Positions 24,982-35,092 are shown, counted from the stretch's first letter. The stretch is 64,000 nt of DNA from Ornithinimicrobium avium (GCF_003351765.1 NZ_CP031229.1:1612001-1676000), one strand, 5' to 3'. Numbers and translations: made by a program. The notes: generated by a model not told the origin, from the letters alone.

Positions 24982-25600
24982 ATGAGCGGTACCGGTGTCT
25001 TCTGCCTCGAGGGCGAGTGGGACAGGAATCTGCGCAGTCGGCTCAGCGTCGAGCCGCAGTTGGACATGCTCAAAGAGGCCGGGTGAGTGCGCCGCGGTGA
25101 TCCACCGGGACGTCGCCACGCGCAAGGACTTCGAGTACTACCTCCAGACCTGGCTTGGGCGCGGCTACGGTGCCTACACCGTCGGTTATCTCGCCTTCCA
25201 CGGAGAGAGACGGACCCTTGCCCTGCCAAGTGACGAGGACATCACCCTCGACGACCTCGTCGAGATGGTCGACGTCAGGGGCGACGGCAAGATCCTCTAC
25301 CTCGGCTCGTGCAGCGTCCTGGCGGGACGAGGCCGAAGCTTCGAGGAGGACCTGAGGCAGTTCTGCCAGGCCACCGGGTTCCGGGCCGTTGTCGGGTACG
25401 CCAAGGACGTGGGGTGGATCGAGTCCGCCGCCTTCGACTTCCTTCTCCTGCCCGAGCTGCTCAACGGGAAACACACGAACACCCTCCACGACCGGCTCGA
25501 GGCCAGGTACGGCAGGCTGGTCCAGACTCTGGGCCTGCGGATCGCGACGAGGACGAAAGTCCAGGTCTGGAGACAGACCCCGTCAACCGGGACGAGTTAG
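24982..25600 (+). pseudogene. DUF6642-like caspase-fold protein, frameshifted
   Basis: The ATG at 24982 reads MSGTGVFCLEGEWDRNLRSR up to LDMLKEAG, where TGA stops the frame at about 25086. The adjacent frame continues AAVIHRDVATRKDFEYYLQT to 25600. Together they make one domain of about 205 residues. The strand-His pattern YLAFHGE and strand-Cys pattern ILYLGSCSVLAG look like the His-Cys dyad of caspase/CHAT-type peptidases, though that is inference. A one- or two-base indel near 25080 explains the break; a sequencing error cannot be excluded. Confidence 0.65.
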
Positions 25601-25705
25601 GGGGACGAGCCAGATCGGCTCCCCTAGGAACGGCGAGATCGAGAACCAGCCCGCAGGACGGTGGGCAAGGGGCAGCGCAGGGCGTCGGCCGCATAGGCTG
25701 ACGAC

Positions 25706-26060
25706 ATGGTCTTTGGACGCGTCAGCCGCGTCCACAGACCTCTGCGGGTCATGGTCCCCGTCAGTGGCTTCACCAAGAGGTGGTGTCCGTTGCGTTTCAA
25801 CCGGCCCCTTTACGAGAAGATCCACGACTAGGCTGAGGTGGACGCGTACAGGGTCGAATTCGAGCGGTTCTCGGCGACCGAGCTCAAAGACAGCCACGGC
25901 GCGGTTCAGGAGATCGTCCACAAGTTCGTCACCGGGAGCACTTCACGCTTGAGATCATGGTGATGGGCACGGCCGCGCCGCAGAACGTCGACATCGTCGA
26001 CGACCGGGGCGAACTGTGGCGATCCCAGGGATGTCGCGCAGGACGGAGTCTTCTACCGGA
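25706..26060 (+). pseudogene. Possible degraded coding region
   Basis: Short in-phase pieces with protein-like composition succeed each other with frame changes: MVFGRVSRVHRPLRVMV, then AEVDAYRVEFERFSATELKD and QEIVHKFVTG, then EIMVMGTAAPQNVDIVDDRG. I do not recognise a family. The region 25601-26241 otherwise holds nothing clear. Confidence 0.3.
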
Positions 26061-26241
26061 TCTCCGACAGCAGCCGCGGGTTGAGGGCGATCACGGGGGT
26101 CTGTGCACTTACTGGTCGGGTCGAGATTTGTTGCGGGCAGACCGGGTGAGGGCATACAAATCTGTGATCTATGAGACAGAAGTGACAGGAGTTGTCACCG
26201 GACGCGGGGGGTCAGTCAGTGGTCCTTCGGACGATTCAGGC

Positions 26242-26493
26242 GTGAACACCAACGAGAAGAAGTCCAACGATCAGGAGTCCAACGACCACTCCTTCCTCTT
26301 CCAGGTCGCCGTCCACGTTGTCGGCAGTTGGCTGTCGCCTGGTGGCCTCCCTCTCGACTCCGAGACAGTCATCGGCGCGATCATCATCGCGCAGTTGTGG
26401 CGCCTCACCACGCGGGTCGCGTCACTGCCGCAGCCACCGCCAGGACCGCACGATGACCCGGACGTCCCCGAGGACGGGTCTGGACATGGCTGA
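26242..26493 (+). CDS. Possible small hypothetical protein
   Basis: A GTG at 26242 opens an 83-residue frame, acidic and Asn/Ser-rich at the start (VNTNEKKSNDQESNDHS), then hydrophobic (FLFQVAVHVVGSWL, SETVIGAIIIAQLWRLTT), then proline-rich. The hydrophobic middle could be a membrane segment. The evidence is composition only; no family is recognised. The following 26494-26924 has no convincing gene. Confidence 0.35.
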   Translation: MNTNEKKSNDQESNDHSFLFQVAVHVVGSWLSPGGLPLDSETVIGAIIIAQLWRLTTRVASLPQPPPGPHDDPDVPEDGSGHG

Positions 26494-26924
26494 CCCCGGC
26501 GTGCCGTGTGCCGGGACACCCGCGGACAACCCTGAGACGATCCAGCGGGTCAGAGGGTGGCCCTTGGACTCGCTGAACGGCTGGTGCGCGGGCCGGGCAG
26601 GGTCCCACGTGTCGGCGGGCGCACGCCCGACGCACGCTGTGGGCAACGCGCGTATGGCACCGAGAGGTCCGAGAAGTGGGTTTCGATCGGCGGTCGGCGC
26701 AGGGTCCAGCTCGAGACGCAAACGGTCGGGGCGGCCATGTCCTCCGGCTCCACGGCCAGGTCCCTCCCAGAACGAGCTCGATCCTTGCCGTTCCGCGCGT
26801 GACCGCTCGTGAGACCGGACCGTGCATCGGTGAGTGCGCGGTGCTCGGCCGCTGGTCAGGGCGTCCGCGATCGGATCGGGTATCCGATCACAGGGGGAGA
26901 CAAACCTCTGCACCGTTCGAGTGG

Positions 26925-27842
26925 TCACCCGATGCTGTCGAAGAAGTCCTCGTCCATCCTGTGCAGGGCGACCCGCTGCTCGACCTGCACGCCGACCTCG
27001 TAGCGGACCAGCAGCTCGGCCAGCAGCGCGCCGTCGATGAGCTCGATGCGCGCGTTGATCCGCTCGGCCTCCGACCGCGCGCCGGTGGTGAAGCTGGAGG
27101 TGGTGATGTACACTCCGCGGTCGCCCTGCTTGCCGAGCAGCGCTCCGGCGAACTCGTGGATGCGGGGTCGGTCGACGGTGCGGTCGAGGGCGTAGCGCTT
27201 GGCCTGCACGTAGATCCGATCCAGCCCGAGCGGGTCCTGGCTGATGATGCCGTCCACCCCGGCGTCGCCAGAAGCACTGGTCCGGGCGATGGTCCCCAGC
27301 CGTCCGTAGCCCATCTTCTCGAGCAGGACCATCACCAGGTCCTCAAACCCGGTCGGGCTCAGCGCCAGCGCGCGGTTCAGAACCTCGACCTCCAGCGCCG
27401 CCCTGTTCTGCGAGACAGCGGCCTGGACAAGCTCCTGCGGGGTGGCCATCGCGTCCTGTGCAGTCTCGACCCCGGAGGGTGTGTCGGCGACCACCTTGGT
27501 CCGCTCCTTGAACGCCCGGTAGCCCGGGTAGTCCTCGAGCACCTTCATGTCGATGCGCTCCGGGTGATGTGTCAGGGCTGCACGGCCCTGCGGGGTGATC
27601 TCCACCTGCCCCCGGACCGGCCGCTCGATCAGGCCAGCCTGTGCGAGGTAGGTCAGTGCCCAGCTGACGCGGTTGTCCATCACCCGCTGACGACCGCTGG
27701 GGATCATCTGCTCCCGCTCCTCCGGTGTCAGCGCGAACTCCGTGACCATCGAGTCCTTCACAGCACGCGACCGGACCACCTGCCCGTCCCCGAGGTGAGC
27801 CAGGACCGGGCGCATCAGGCTCTGAAAGTCCGGGATCGTCAT
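26925..27842 (-). CDS. mrr: Mrr-type restriction endonuclease
   Basis: This 305-residue protein has a winged-helix Mrr N-terminal domain (about 1-95) and a C-terminal PD-(D/E)xK nuclease. The latter contains SGDAGVDGIISQD with D197 and IYVQAKRYAL with Q213 and K215, the Mrr catalytic pattern. Mrr enzymes cut modified DNA. The ATG at 27842 lies 1 bp from the stop of the type ISP gene, so the two are probably co-transcribed, giving a modification-dependent nuclease alongside a restriction-modification enzyme. Complete by family length. Confidence 0.92.
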   Translation of the reverse strand: MTIPDFQSLMRPVLAHLGDGQVVRSRAVKDSMVTEFALTPEEREQMIPSGRQRVMDNRVSWALTYLAQAGLIERPVRGQVEITPQGRAALTHHPERIDMKVLEDYPGYRAFKERTKVVADTPSGVETAQDAMATPQELVQAAVSQNRAALEVEVLNRALALSPTGFEDLVMVLLEKMGYGRLGTIARTSASGDAGVDGIISQDPLGLDRIYVQAKRYALDRTVDRPRIHEFAGALLGKQGDRGVYITTSSFTTGARSEAERINARIELIDGALLAELLVRYEVGVQVEQRVALHRMDEDFFDSIG

Positions 27843-27843
27843 C

Positions 27844-30800
27844 TCAGGCCTCCTTCCACGTGGGGTCGGTCAGAACCTTCAGCTTGGGTAAGGCATCGAC
27901 CGCCTTCATCGTCTCCACGCTCACGGTGACGATGCGGGCCAGCAGATCGAGGATGTAACGGGGGTCGGCGACCTCGCGTGACCAGTCGTTGGGGTCGTTG
28001 ACGATGCCGGAGGCCTTGTCGGTCTTCACCTGGTACCGATCCATGATCCAGTCGACCGCCGACCGCGACCCGAGCATGTACCGGTACGCCTCTTCGGGGA
28101 TTCCGCTCAGAGTGATCCTCGAGTTGTAGACGATGCACGACCGGTCCGCCACCAACTTCTTGTTCTGCGGGTCGCGCACCTTGGCGAAGCGCATCTTCTC
28201 CACGCGGAAGAAGTCGTACGCAGGGTCGCCACCGGGTCCTTCGACGTCGAGCCCATCCAGGGGGTATGGCGTGATGGTCTCGTAGCCGAGGTGCAGGTCG
28301 CTCAGGCGTCGACCGGCCTCCATGTATGGCGTGGGGTCGGCCACGAGCGGGATGCGCGGCAGGGACTTCTTCAGGTCAGCTGCGTACGACTCACGGTAGT
28401 CCGGTGAGTGGAGCAGTCCGTAGCAGTAGTGAAAAATGTCGTCCTTGGTGACCCGATCGCCGTAGGCGTCCCAGAACATGCGCAGGGCATGGTCTGTGAT
28501 GTTGTCGATCTTCCGGTAGCCGTCGATGACCTCGCCCTCGTCCGAATCGAGGGGCAATAGGCCGTCATCCTCGACCTTTTCGTACCGCCATCGGCTCCAG
28601 ACTGCTCCCCCGCTCCCGGCCCCGGTGAGATGCAGGTTGGGTGCGACATCGGTAATCAATGCCGAGAAGGGCACGGCAGAACTGCGCCCGACCGTGTAAA
28701 TGAATATTCCGCCGAGACGTGCTTGGGACACCGTGGGGCCAAGTCGCTCGATTAGGGAGGAGTCTGGAAGCAGAAACTGCTTCGTGAACGGCCGGTAGGA
28801 GGTCGGTACCGGGGGGGTGGACGGCATGGGTATGGGCTGCCTCCGACCCAGCAAGTCGCGCAGCCCCCTTGACCAACTGATCTCGTGCGGGTCGGCTGCC
28901 TTTTCGTCACCAGCTAGGAGGGCCTGATGGTATGCGACGAGCATTCGGGCGACGTTTGCACTCACGTCCTTGGATGAGTAGCCGGAGACCCAAGCGTCAC
29001 GTGAGGTTGAGTAGCCGAGGGTTCGAGTCGCAAAGACCTCATCATCTAGGGAAGCGAACGTCGTGAAGGCTGCAGACCGTTGGTTAAGCCAGTCCCCCTG
29101 TTCGTTCGGGGCGATGGCCGTGGCGGACAGCCTGGTGACGGAGCCAGCTTCGGCGATTCGGGTCAGTTTCTCGTCGCGCGTGAGGTAGTCGCCGATGTCG
29201 GTGTACTGGATCGCGGCTGGTCCCGTGCGGGTCGGGTCCTTGACGAGGACGGTGATGGCGACGGTAGCCCGTGAACCGCCGCCGAAGATCTTGCCGCCTT
29301 CCATGCGGGACTGCTCACCGGCGGTGCGCTGGTTGCCGCGGAGGTTGTAGACATGGATGGCGCTGAACTCTTCGGCGAGGGTGAGGCGCATACCGTCCAT
29401 GGCGTTGGAGTCGAGCCAGCCACCGTTGGTGACGTAGGTGACGACGCCGCGGTCCCCGATGCGTAGGGAGGCCCAGCGGATGGCGCGGATGTACGAGTCG
29501 TACAGGTTGCGCAGCAGCGTTGCCGTCGATCGAGCGGCGTACGTGTCGCGGATCGAGGCGTCCAGGTGGGGATAGGACTGGTTAGCGTTGTCGTCATTGG
29601 CTGAGTCCTGGCCGACGGAGTAGGGCGGGTTGCCCACGACCACGGTGATCGGGAGTTCCCGTTGGCGTGCGATGCGGGCGCTGGTGGCGGGGAAGACGGT
29701 CAAGGCGTCGGTGTCGCCGTCCTCGTAGGACTGGAACGTGTCCGTCAGGACGAGACCAGGGAACGGCTCGTACCCGGCGTCGTCGAGTCGCCCACGGACG
29801 ACGTCCTGGTAGGTCGACTCGATGTTGACGGCAGCGATGTAGTAGGCCAGAAGGAGGATCTCGTTGGCGTGCAGCTCGGTCGCGTACTTGCGGGCCAGAT
29901 CGTGCGGCTCGATCAGGCCGAGCTGGAGGAGGCGGACGATGAAGGTGCCGGTGCCGGTGAACCCGTCCAGGATGTGCACGCCCTCGTCGGTCAGGCCCTG
30001 GCCGAAGTGGTCGCGGAGCACGTCGTCCGCGGAGCGGAGGATGAAGTCAACGATCTCGACGGGCGTGTAGACGATGCCGAGCCGGTCGACGGTCTTCTTG
30101 AAGGCGGTGGCGAAGAAGGTGTCGTAGAGCTGGACGATGAGTTTCTGCCGTCCCTCGGCGGTGTCGACGCCTTGGACGCGCATGCGGACCGAGTCGTAGA
30201 ACTTGGCCAGGGAGTGGTTCTCGTCGTCGAGGTTGTGCTCGTCCAGGACGGTGAGCATCTTCTCCATGGTCTGGGCGACGGGGTTGTGCTCGGTGAAGGC
30301 GTACCCGGCGAAAAGGGCCTCGAACACGGGCCGGGTGATGAGGTGCTGGGCGAGCATGTCGATAGCGTCGGCACGGGTGATGCCCTCGTTGAGGATGCCC
30401 CGCAGCCCGTCGAGGAAGTCGTCGAACTGAGCCGTGACCTTCGGGTCGCCGCCGTCCAGGAGTGCGGTGATGCGGGTGGTGTGCCGGGTGGCGATGTCGG
30501 CGATGTCCTTGGCCCACTCCTGCCAGTACCGGCGGGAGCCGACCTTGGCGACGACCTTGGCGTAGATCGCCTCGCGCCACTCGTCCAGGAACGCCAGCGG
30601 CAGCGCGCCCTGGGAGCCCTGCCCGTCCCGGTCGCCACCTTCACCGTGGCCGGGGACGCCGATGACGTTGACCTTGTCGTCGCGCTGCTTGACCAGCTCG
30701 ATCCGGTTGACCATCGCGTTGAAGCGTTCGTCGTGGGCGCGCAGGGCCTGCAGGACCTCCCAGACGACGGCGTACTTCTTGTTGTCCCGCAAGGCTTCTT

Positions 30801-32628
30801 CCGGGCTCATCCCGGCCGGGATCCCGACGGGAAGGATGATGTAGCCGAACTCCTTGCCCGGTGCCTTGCGCATGACCCGGCCGACGGACTGGACGATGTC
30901 GACGACCGACTTGCGCGGGGAGAGGAACATGACCGCGTCCAGGGCGGGCACGTCCACCCCTTCGGACAGGCAACGTGCGTTGGTCAGGATGCGGCAGGTC
31001 CCGTCCGGGACGGGTGCCCGGAGCCAGTCCAGGCGGGTGTTGCGCTCTAGCGCGTTGAAGGAGCCGTCCACGTGGCGGATCTCGCAGGCCAGGACCGGGT
31101 CTCCACCGGCGTCCTCGAGGTCGTGCGCGGCGGCGTACTGCTTGATGGTCTCGGCGAAGAGGGACTCGATGGCTTTGGAGTCCTTGATCGTCCCGGCGAA
31201 CGCGACCGCTCGCCGCATCGGGGCCGGGTCAGTCTCGAAGGAGTGCTCGGCAGAGCCCCGTTTGGCCAGCCCGTTCCAGCACCCGACGATCTTGGCGGCG
31301 TCGTCCAGGCGCAGCTCGTTGCCGTCGTCGGCGAGCTGCAGCTGGAAGGTGCGCGACACGCTCGCCTCGTCCACCGCGAGGACGAGGACCTTGTAGTCGG
31401 TCAGCAGGTCGCGCGAGACCGCCTCGCCGAAGGAGAGGCGGTGCAGCTCGGGCCCGAAGACCTCCTCGTCGTCCATCGACGCCAGCACCGCGGCCGCTTC
31501 CCCGGCCTTGGCCTTGGAGGTGTCGTCGTACAGGCGCGGGGTCGCGGTCATGTACAACCGCTTGCGTCCTCGCAGGTAGGTGTCGTCGTGGACCCGGACG
31601 AACGGGGACTCGTCCTCCCCCGCCAGAGTCACCCCGGTGGTGCGGTGCGCCTCGTCGCAGACGATCAGGTCGAACGGCCCCAGTCCGCCCTGGGACTGGG
31701 CCTGGGCAACCACGTCGATCGACTGGTACGTGGAGAAGACCACCGTCATCGACGAGGAATCGCCCAGGGCCTGGTTCAACCGGGCCTCCAGCACCGCCAC
31801 GTTCGTCGTGGACGGCAGGGCCAGGTCGACCGCGGAGATGTCCTCGTCCACCGCCTTGGAGCGGGCCGTGGCCTTGCGGTCCGAGCACACCGCGACCGGG
31901 GCGAGCGGCACCTGCGCCTCGCTTGCCCACTCCCGCAGGGTCTGCGACAGCAGGCTGATCGAGGGGACCAGGAACAGGACGCTGCCTCCGGCTCCGACCA
32001 TCTCCTCGGCCAGCCGCAGCGAGGTGAACGTCTTGCCTGTCCCGCAGGCCATGATCAGCTTGCCCCGGTCACCGGTCGTCAGACCGGCCGTGACGGCGTC
32101 GATCGCCTCCACCTGGTGGGGGCGCAGCCGTTTGCCCTCGGTGACAGTCAGGTCCTGCGGGGCCGCCCAGGAGAACTGCCCCCAGTCGATCCCTGAGGCC
32201 TCCAGGTCGGCCAGCCCGATGCGCCGCACCGGGACCTGCTGGCCCTGCAGCGCGTCCTCGGCGTGGGCGTTCCACCTGTCCGTGGTCGAGACGATGATCC
32301 GCTGGGCGAACCCCTCCTTGCCCGATGCCGACAGGAACGAGTCGATGTCACCCTTGCTGATCGTCGACGTCGGTGCGTAGAACTTGCACTGGATCGCCAC
32401 GTTCGCGCCGGTGAGCCGGTCCACCGCGACCAGGTCGATGCCTGTGTCGTGCTTGCCGTCCCGTCCAGGCCAGTCCTGCCACAGCCATACGTCGCTGAAC
32501 TGCTCCGCATACACCGGGTCGGTGCGCAGGTAGGAGACCATCAGCTGCTCGAGCTTGGCCCCCTTGTCCGCCTCCGACGTCGCGGTCCCCCGCAGCTCTT
32601 CCAGCACCTCGTAGATCGTCGTCGACAT
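27844..32628 (-). CDS. Type ISP single-chain restriction-modification enzyme
   Basis: This is a polypeptide of about 1594 residues. Domains in order: Mrr-like nuclease (DTGIDLVAVD with D65, AIQCKFYAP with Q80 and K82); superfamily 2 helicase-translocase (MACGTGKTFTS at about 194-203, LIVCDEAHRTTG, YMTATPRLY, QSVGRVMRKAPG); a coupler; a gamma-class N6-adenine methyltransferase (ILDGFTGTGTF and VVVGNPPYSVG); and a target-recognition region to the end. This matches LlaGI/LlaBIII-like type ISP enzymes, which methylate one strand and translocate to cut. ATG 32628 is preferred over the upstream frame opening at 32664. Intact by motif content. Confidence 0.9.
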   Translation of the reverse strand: MSTTIYEVLEELRGTATSEADKGAKLEQLMVSYLRTDPVYAEQFSDVWLWQDWPGRDGKHDTGIDLVAVDRLTGANVAIQCKFYAPTSTISKGDIDSFLSASGKEGFAQRIIVSTTDRWNAHAEDALQGQQVPVRRIGLADLEASGIDWGQFSWAAPQDLTVTEGKRLRPHQVEAIDAVTAGLTTGDRGKLIMACGTGKTFTSLRLAEEMVGAGGSVLFLVPSISLLSQTLREWASEAQVPLAPVAVCSDRKATARSKAVDEDISAVDLALPSTTNVAVLEARLNQALGDSSSMTVVFSTYQSIDVVAQAQSQGGLGPFDLIVCDEAHRTTGVTLAGEDESPFVRVHDDTYLRGRKRLYMTATPRLYDDTSKAKAGEAAAVLASMDDEEVFGPELHRLSFGEAVSRDLLTDYKVLVLAVDEASVSRTFQLQLADDGNELRLDDAAKIVGCWNGLAKRGSAEHSFETDPAPMRRAVAFAGTIKDSKAIESLFAETIKQYAAAHDLEDAGGDPVLACEIRHVDGSFNALERNTRLDWLRAPVPDGTCRILTNARCLSEGVDVPALDAVMFLSPRKSVVDIVQSVGRVMRKAPGKEFGYIILPVGIPAGMSPEEALRDNKKYAVVWEVLQALRAHDERFNAMVNRIELVKQRDDKVNVIGVPGHGEGGDRDGQGSQGALPLAFLDEWREAIYAKVVAKVGSRRYWQEWAKDIADIATRHTTRITALLDGGDPKVTAQFDDFLDGLRGILNEGITRADAIDMLAQHLITRPVFEALFAGYAFTEHNPVAQTMEKMLTVLDEHNLDDENHSLAKFYDSVRMRVQGVDTAEGRQKLIVQLYDTFFATAFKKTVDRLGIVYTPVEIVDFILRSADDVLRDHFGQGLTDEGVHILDGFTGTGTFIVRLLQLGLIEPHDLARKYATELHANEILLLAYYIAAVNIESTYQDVVRGRLDDAGYEPFPGLVLTDTFQSYEDGDTDALTVFPATSARIARQRELPITVVVGNPPYSVGQDSANDDNANQSYPHLDASIRDTYAARSTATLLRNLYDSYIRAIRWASLRIGDRGVVTYVTNGGWLDSNAMDGMRLTLAEEFSAIHVYNLRGNQRTAGEQSRMEGGKIFGGGSRATVAITVLVKDPTRTGPAAIQYTDIGDYLTRDEKLTRIAEAGSVTRLSATAIAPNEQGDWLNQRSAAFTTFASLDDEVFATRTLGYSTSRDAWVSGYSSKDVSANVARMLVAYHQALLAGDEKAADPHEISWSRGLRDLLGRRQPIPMPSTPPVPTSYRPFTKQFLLPDSSLIERLGPTVSQARLGGIFIYTVGRSSAVPFSALITDVAPNLHLTGAGSGGAVWSRWRYEKVEDDGLLPLDSDEGEVIDGYRKIDNITDHALRMFWDAYGDRVTKDDIFHYCYGLLHSPDYRESYAADLKKSLPRIPLVADPTPYMEAGRRLSDLHLGYETITPYPLDGLDVEGPGGDPAYDFFRVEKMRFAKVRDPQNKKLVADRSCIVYNSRITLSGIPEEAYRYMLGSRSAVDWIMDRYQVKTDKASGIVNDPNDWSREVADPRYILDLLARIVTVSVETMKAVDALPKLKVLTDPTWKEA

Positions 32629-32660
32629 GCCCTGATCCTGCCAAAGCCTCAAACCTCGGC

Positions 32661-33194
32661 TCACGAGGCCTCACCGCACGCCGCGGATCGCCGCTGGCGC
32701 CACCTGTCGAAGTCCAAGACGTCCGACCCGGCCCGGTGGTCACCGTCCCCCCACCGACCCAGGTGCGCGAGGACGTAGCCCACGTACTCGACCAGCAGGT
32801 CCTGCCACGTCTCATCCCGCTCCACCAACGGTGCCTCCTCGAACTGGGGAAGCACGTAGGCCAGAACGGAGATCCCGAACACCTCGCCCGCCGCGGACCT
32901 GACGCTCCTCAGCGCGGCCGACATCTCGTGCGGCAGGCGGTGACGGTGCAACTCCAGCACCTGGTCCCACTCCGTCACCGCGGCCCGGACGTCCTCGTCC
33001 AGCACCCCCGGGCTCCTGCCCCACCGCCGTGCCACGTCGCGCAGCGCCCTCAACGCCACGCGCAGCTCGGTCACCGCCGCCGAACGAGCCGCACGAGCCT
33101 CGGACTGCCGCGCACGCCGCCCACTGGCCACGTACCCGACCAGGCCCGCCAGCCCGAGGTTCACAAACGTCAAGACCCCATCGATCCACTCCAT
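32661..33194 (-). CDS. Membrane-anchored hypothetical protein upstream of the type ISP gene
   Basis: From ATG 33194 this 177-residue protein begins MEWIDGVLTFVNLGLAGLVG, a single N-terminal membrane helix, followed by a basic stretch (SGRRARQSEARAARS) and a helical cytosolic domain. Earlier starts (33206, 33302) would add an unlikely leader. The gene ends 32 bp before the type ISP start, so the pair may share a transcript. I do not recognise a family. A membrane-tethered accessory to the restriction system is possible but unproven. Confidence 0.6.
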   Translation of the reverse strand: MEWIDGVLTFVNLGLAGLVGYVASGRRARQSEARAARSAAVTELRVALRALRDVARRWGRSPGVLDEDVRAAVTEWDQVLELHRHRLPHEMSAALRSVRSAAGEVFGISVLAYVLPQFEEAPLVERDETWQDLLVEYVGYVLAHLGRWGDGDHRAGSDVLDFDRWRQRRSAACGEAS

Positions 33195-33408
33195 GGTCAG
33201 CAGCATGCCCAGGACCACCGACGAACCTGGGTGCTTGACAGGCAGCGGTCCGGAGGATCGGACACCACCTCCGACCACCGGGCTCCCGACCAGCAGCGCC
33301 ACGACCGGGTCTCACCGCGGTCGCACCGGAGCTGCGCTCACCGCGCTCCCGCGCCAGTCCTTGGTCCTGCCGGTCGCCCACCGTGCCGGGCCGGGCAGGG
33401 TCGTACGG

Positions 33409-34347
33409 TCAGGACGCCCCCAGGCTGGGCTTCCAGTTCTCAAGGCCCGGGGAGTCGGAAGCTGGCAACCAGAGCACTTCGTACGCGGCGTCGGATTCGC
33501 TGAGCTCTTGGCTGCTGGGGTCGACCCCGCCGGTGTACCAAGCCAGGTAGCCCGCTTGCTCCTTCGGGCGGACGACCTGGTCGACGTAGTCCTGCCCGTG
33601 CTCCGCCACGAAACCTTGCCCCGTGACGCCGGAGCGGTACGCGGCGATCTCCGGGTCCGTGACGACCGAGACCGAGATTTCGGCGGTCCCCTCTTCGTGC
33701 GCAACGTCAGCGATGATCAGCTTCACCTGGTCCTCGAAGTCCTCGGCCGAGGCATCGAGCGAGCGCACGAGGACCCAGTGCTGGTCCAGCTCGCCCAGGA
33801 TCACGTCCTCGTCGACCGCGACGGTCTCGTAGTCCGGCCCGGCGTAGGTGTACGGCTCAGGCTCGGCCACTGCTCTCTCTTCCTCCGCCGCGGTGTCCTC
33901 CGCAGACTCTTCCGCCGCCTCCAGCGTCACCGTCGACGGGGCAGCTGACTCCTGGGTGGGGGCCGCCGCGGTCGCGGTGGGTGTCGAGGCCGTGTCCGCT
34001 GAGTCGTCGTCACCCAGCGTTGCGGCGACGATCCCGCCGGTGACCAGCACCAGGAGCAGGCCGCCTACGGCAGCCGCCACGACTCGCTGGGTCTTCGGCC
34101 TCAGGCCGCGGAACGCCGTGTAGCCCTGAGCCAGGTAGGTGCCGAGCGTCTTGGGTTTGGTGCGCCGGAACGTCATCTGCGTGCGCAGGGTGCCCGGATC
34201 CTGACTCACCAGCTCCCAGCCCTGCTTGCGCCACTTGGCCTCAGCCCTCTTCTCGGTGCCGCGGATCGCCTGCACGACCTTGGTCTCGTACTGCGTCTCC
34301 CCGGCGGCTGCCCGGCCTCCGGCTCCCATCTCATCCCTGTCACCCAT
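33409..34347 (-). CDS. DUF4177-like membrane protein with an extracytoplasmic domain
   Basis: This is a protein of about 312 residues from ATG 34347. The N-terminus (YETKVVQAIRGTEKRAEAKW, then GWELVSQDPG) resembles the small DUF4177 domain. A membrane helix follows (RVVAAAVGGLLLVLVTGGIV), then a Ser/Thr/Ala/Glu-rich linker and an acidic C-terminal domain without clear motifs. The topology implies a cytosolic head and an exported tail. Family members are uncharacterised. No operon link; the gene at 34454 diverges. Confidence 0.65.
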   Translation of the reverse strand: MGDRDEMGAGGRAAAGETQYETKVVQAIRGTEKRAEAKWRKQGWELVSQDPGTLRTQMTFRRTKPKTLGTYLAQGYTAFRGLRPKTQRVVAAAVGGLLLVLVTGGIVAATLGDDDSADTASTPTATAAAPTQESAAPSTVTLEAAEESAEDTAAEEERAVAEPEPYTYAGPDYETVAVDEDVILGELDQHWVLVRSLDASAEDFEDQVKLIIADVAHEEGTAEISVSVVTDPEIAAYRSGVTGQGFVAEHGQDYVDQVVRPKEQAGYLAWYTGGVDPSSQELSESDAAYEVLWLPASDSPGLENWKPSLGAS

Positions 34348-34453
34348 GCGGGAACAGTAGCGCCCGCACACCGTCTGCCGTGCTGGCCACGCAGGATCTC
34401 ACACGGTGTCGGCGATCCACCCGGGACGGCCGTGCAGCGGCTAGGTTTCCTTC

Positions 34454-35092
34454 ATGACCGTGATCGCCGGGCCCTGCGAGCGGGCCGCTGCGCCCTTCGT
34501 GGCCGCCCTCCCCCACTGCCTGGACGGCCTCACCACCGACGAGGTCTACGAGACCTGCCGCACCAGTGCCGAGCCCGAGCTCAACGACCGCCTTCGGCAC
34601 GCGGTCAACCGTCTCGTGCGACCACAGGGGTGGCTGTGCGAGCGCGAGGCCACTCGGGGTCAGCTCAGACGCGTCGACCTGCACCTGGTCGAGATGGGCT
34701 CGGGCATGACCTTTGCCGCGGTCGAGGCCAAGATGCGGTACGCCACCGACCTTGCCCGCGCGACCGACTGGGTCGTCAACGGACGTAACGGGCTGGCGGC
34801 CGACGTCGCCAAGCTTGCCAAGGCGGGGCCCAACGTCCCCACGCTCATCCTGCTCTGGACCCCCTACATCGCCCTGGCGCGATGGGGCCTGAGGTACAAG
34901 CGGTGGACCACCGCCACGGAAGAAGGCCTGGTTCCGCTGGATTCTCTCGAGCAGTGTCGGGAGGCCACGGCAGGAGCGCTGCACGCCCTGTCTGACGGGC
35001 CCCGCTGGCACGTCGAGGTACATCGCGGCGAGGGCAAGGACGCTGAGCTCACGCTGGACGCCTGGCTCCTGGCTGTGCCCAGCACCACGTAG
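34454..35092 (+). CDS. Hypothetical protein, possible PD-(D/E)xK nuclease fold
   Basis: This 212-residue soluble protein has a helical N-terminus, then RRVDLHLVEMGSGMTFAAVE followed by AKMRYATDL. The D, then E-x-K on the next strand (AVEAKMRY), resembles a PD-(D/E)xK nuclease core. Further down are PTLILLWTPYIALARWGLRY and a basic patch. Flanking genes are also nuclease-like, which fits a defence role, but no family could be named. The downstream 35093-35392 holds no gene I can support. Confidence 0.6.
   Translation: MTVIAGPCERAAAPFVAALPHCLDGLTTDEVYETCRTSAEPELNDRLRHAVNRLVRPQGWLCEREATRGQLRRVDLHLVEMGSGMTFAAVEAKMRYATDLARATDWVVNGRNGLAADVAKLAKAGPNVPTLILLWTPYIALARWGLRYKRWTTATEEGLVPLDSLEQCREATAGALHALSDGPRWHVEVHRGEGKDAELTLDAWLLAVPSTT

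Noticed and set aside
26422..26928. A 168-residue minus-strand frame ahead of mrr
   Set aside because: Arg/Pro-rich without motif or ribosome site; the region is probably non-coding.
29662..31050. A 462-residue plus-strand frame
   Set aside because: Antisense to the type ISP gene, with Val/Asp/Gly bias and no domain.
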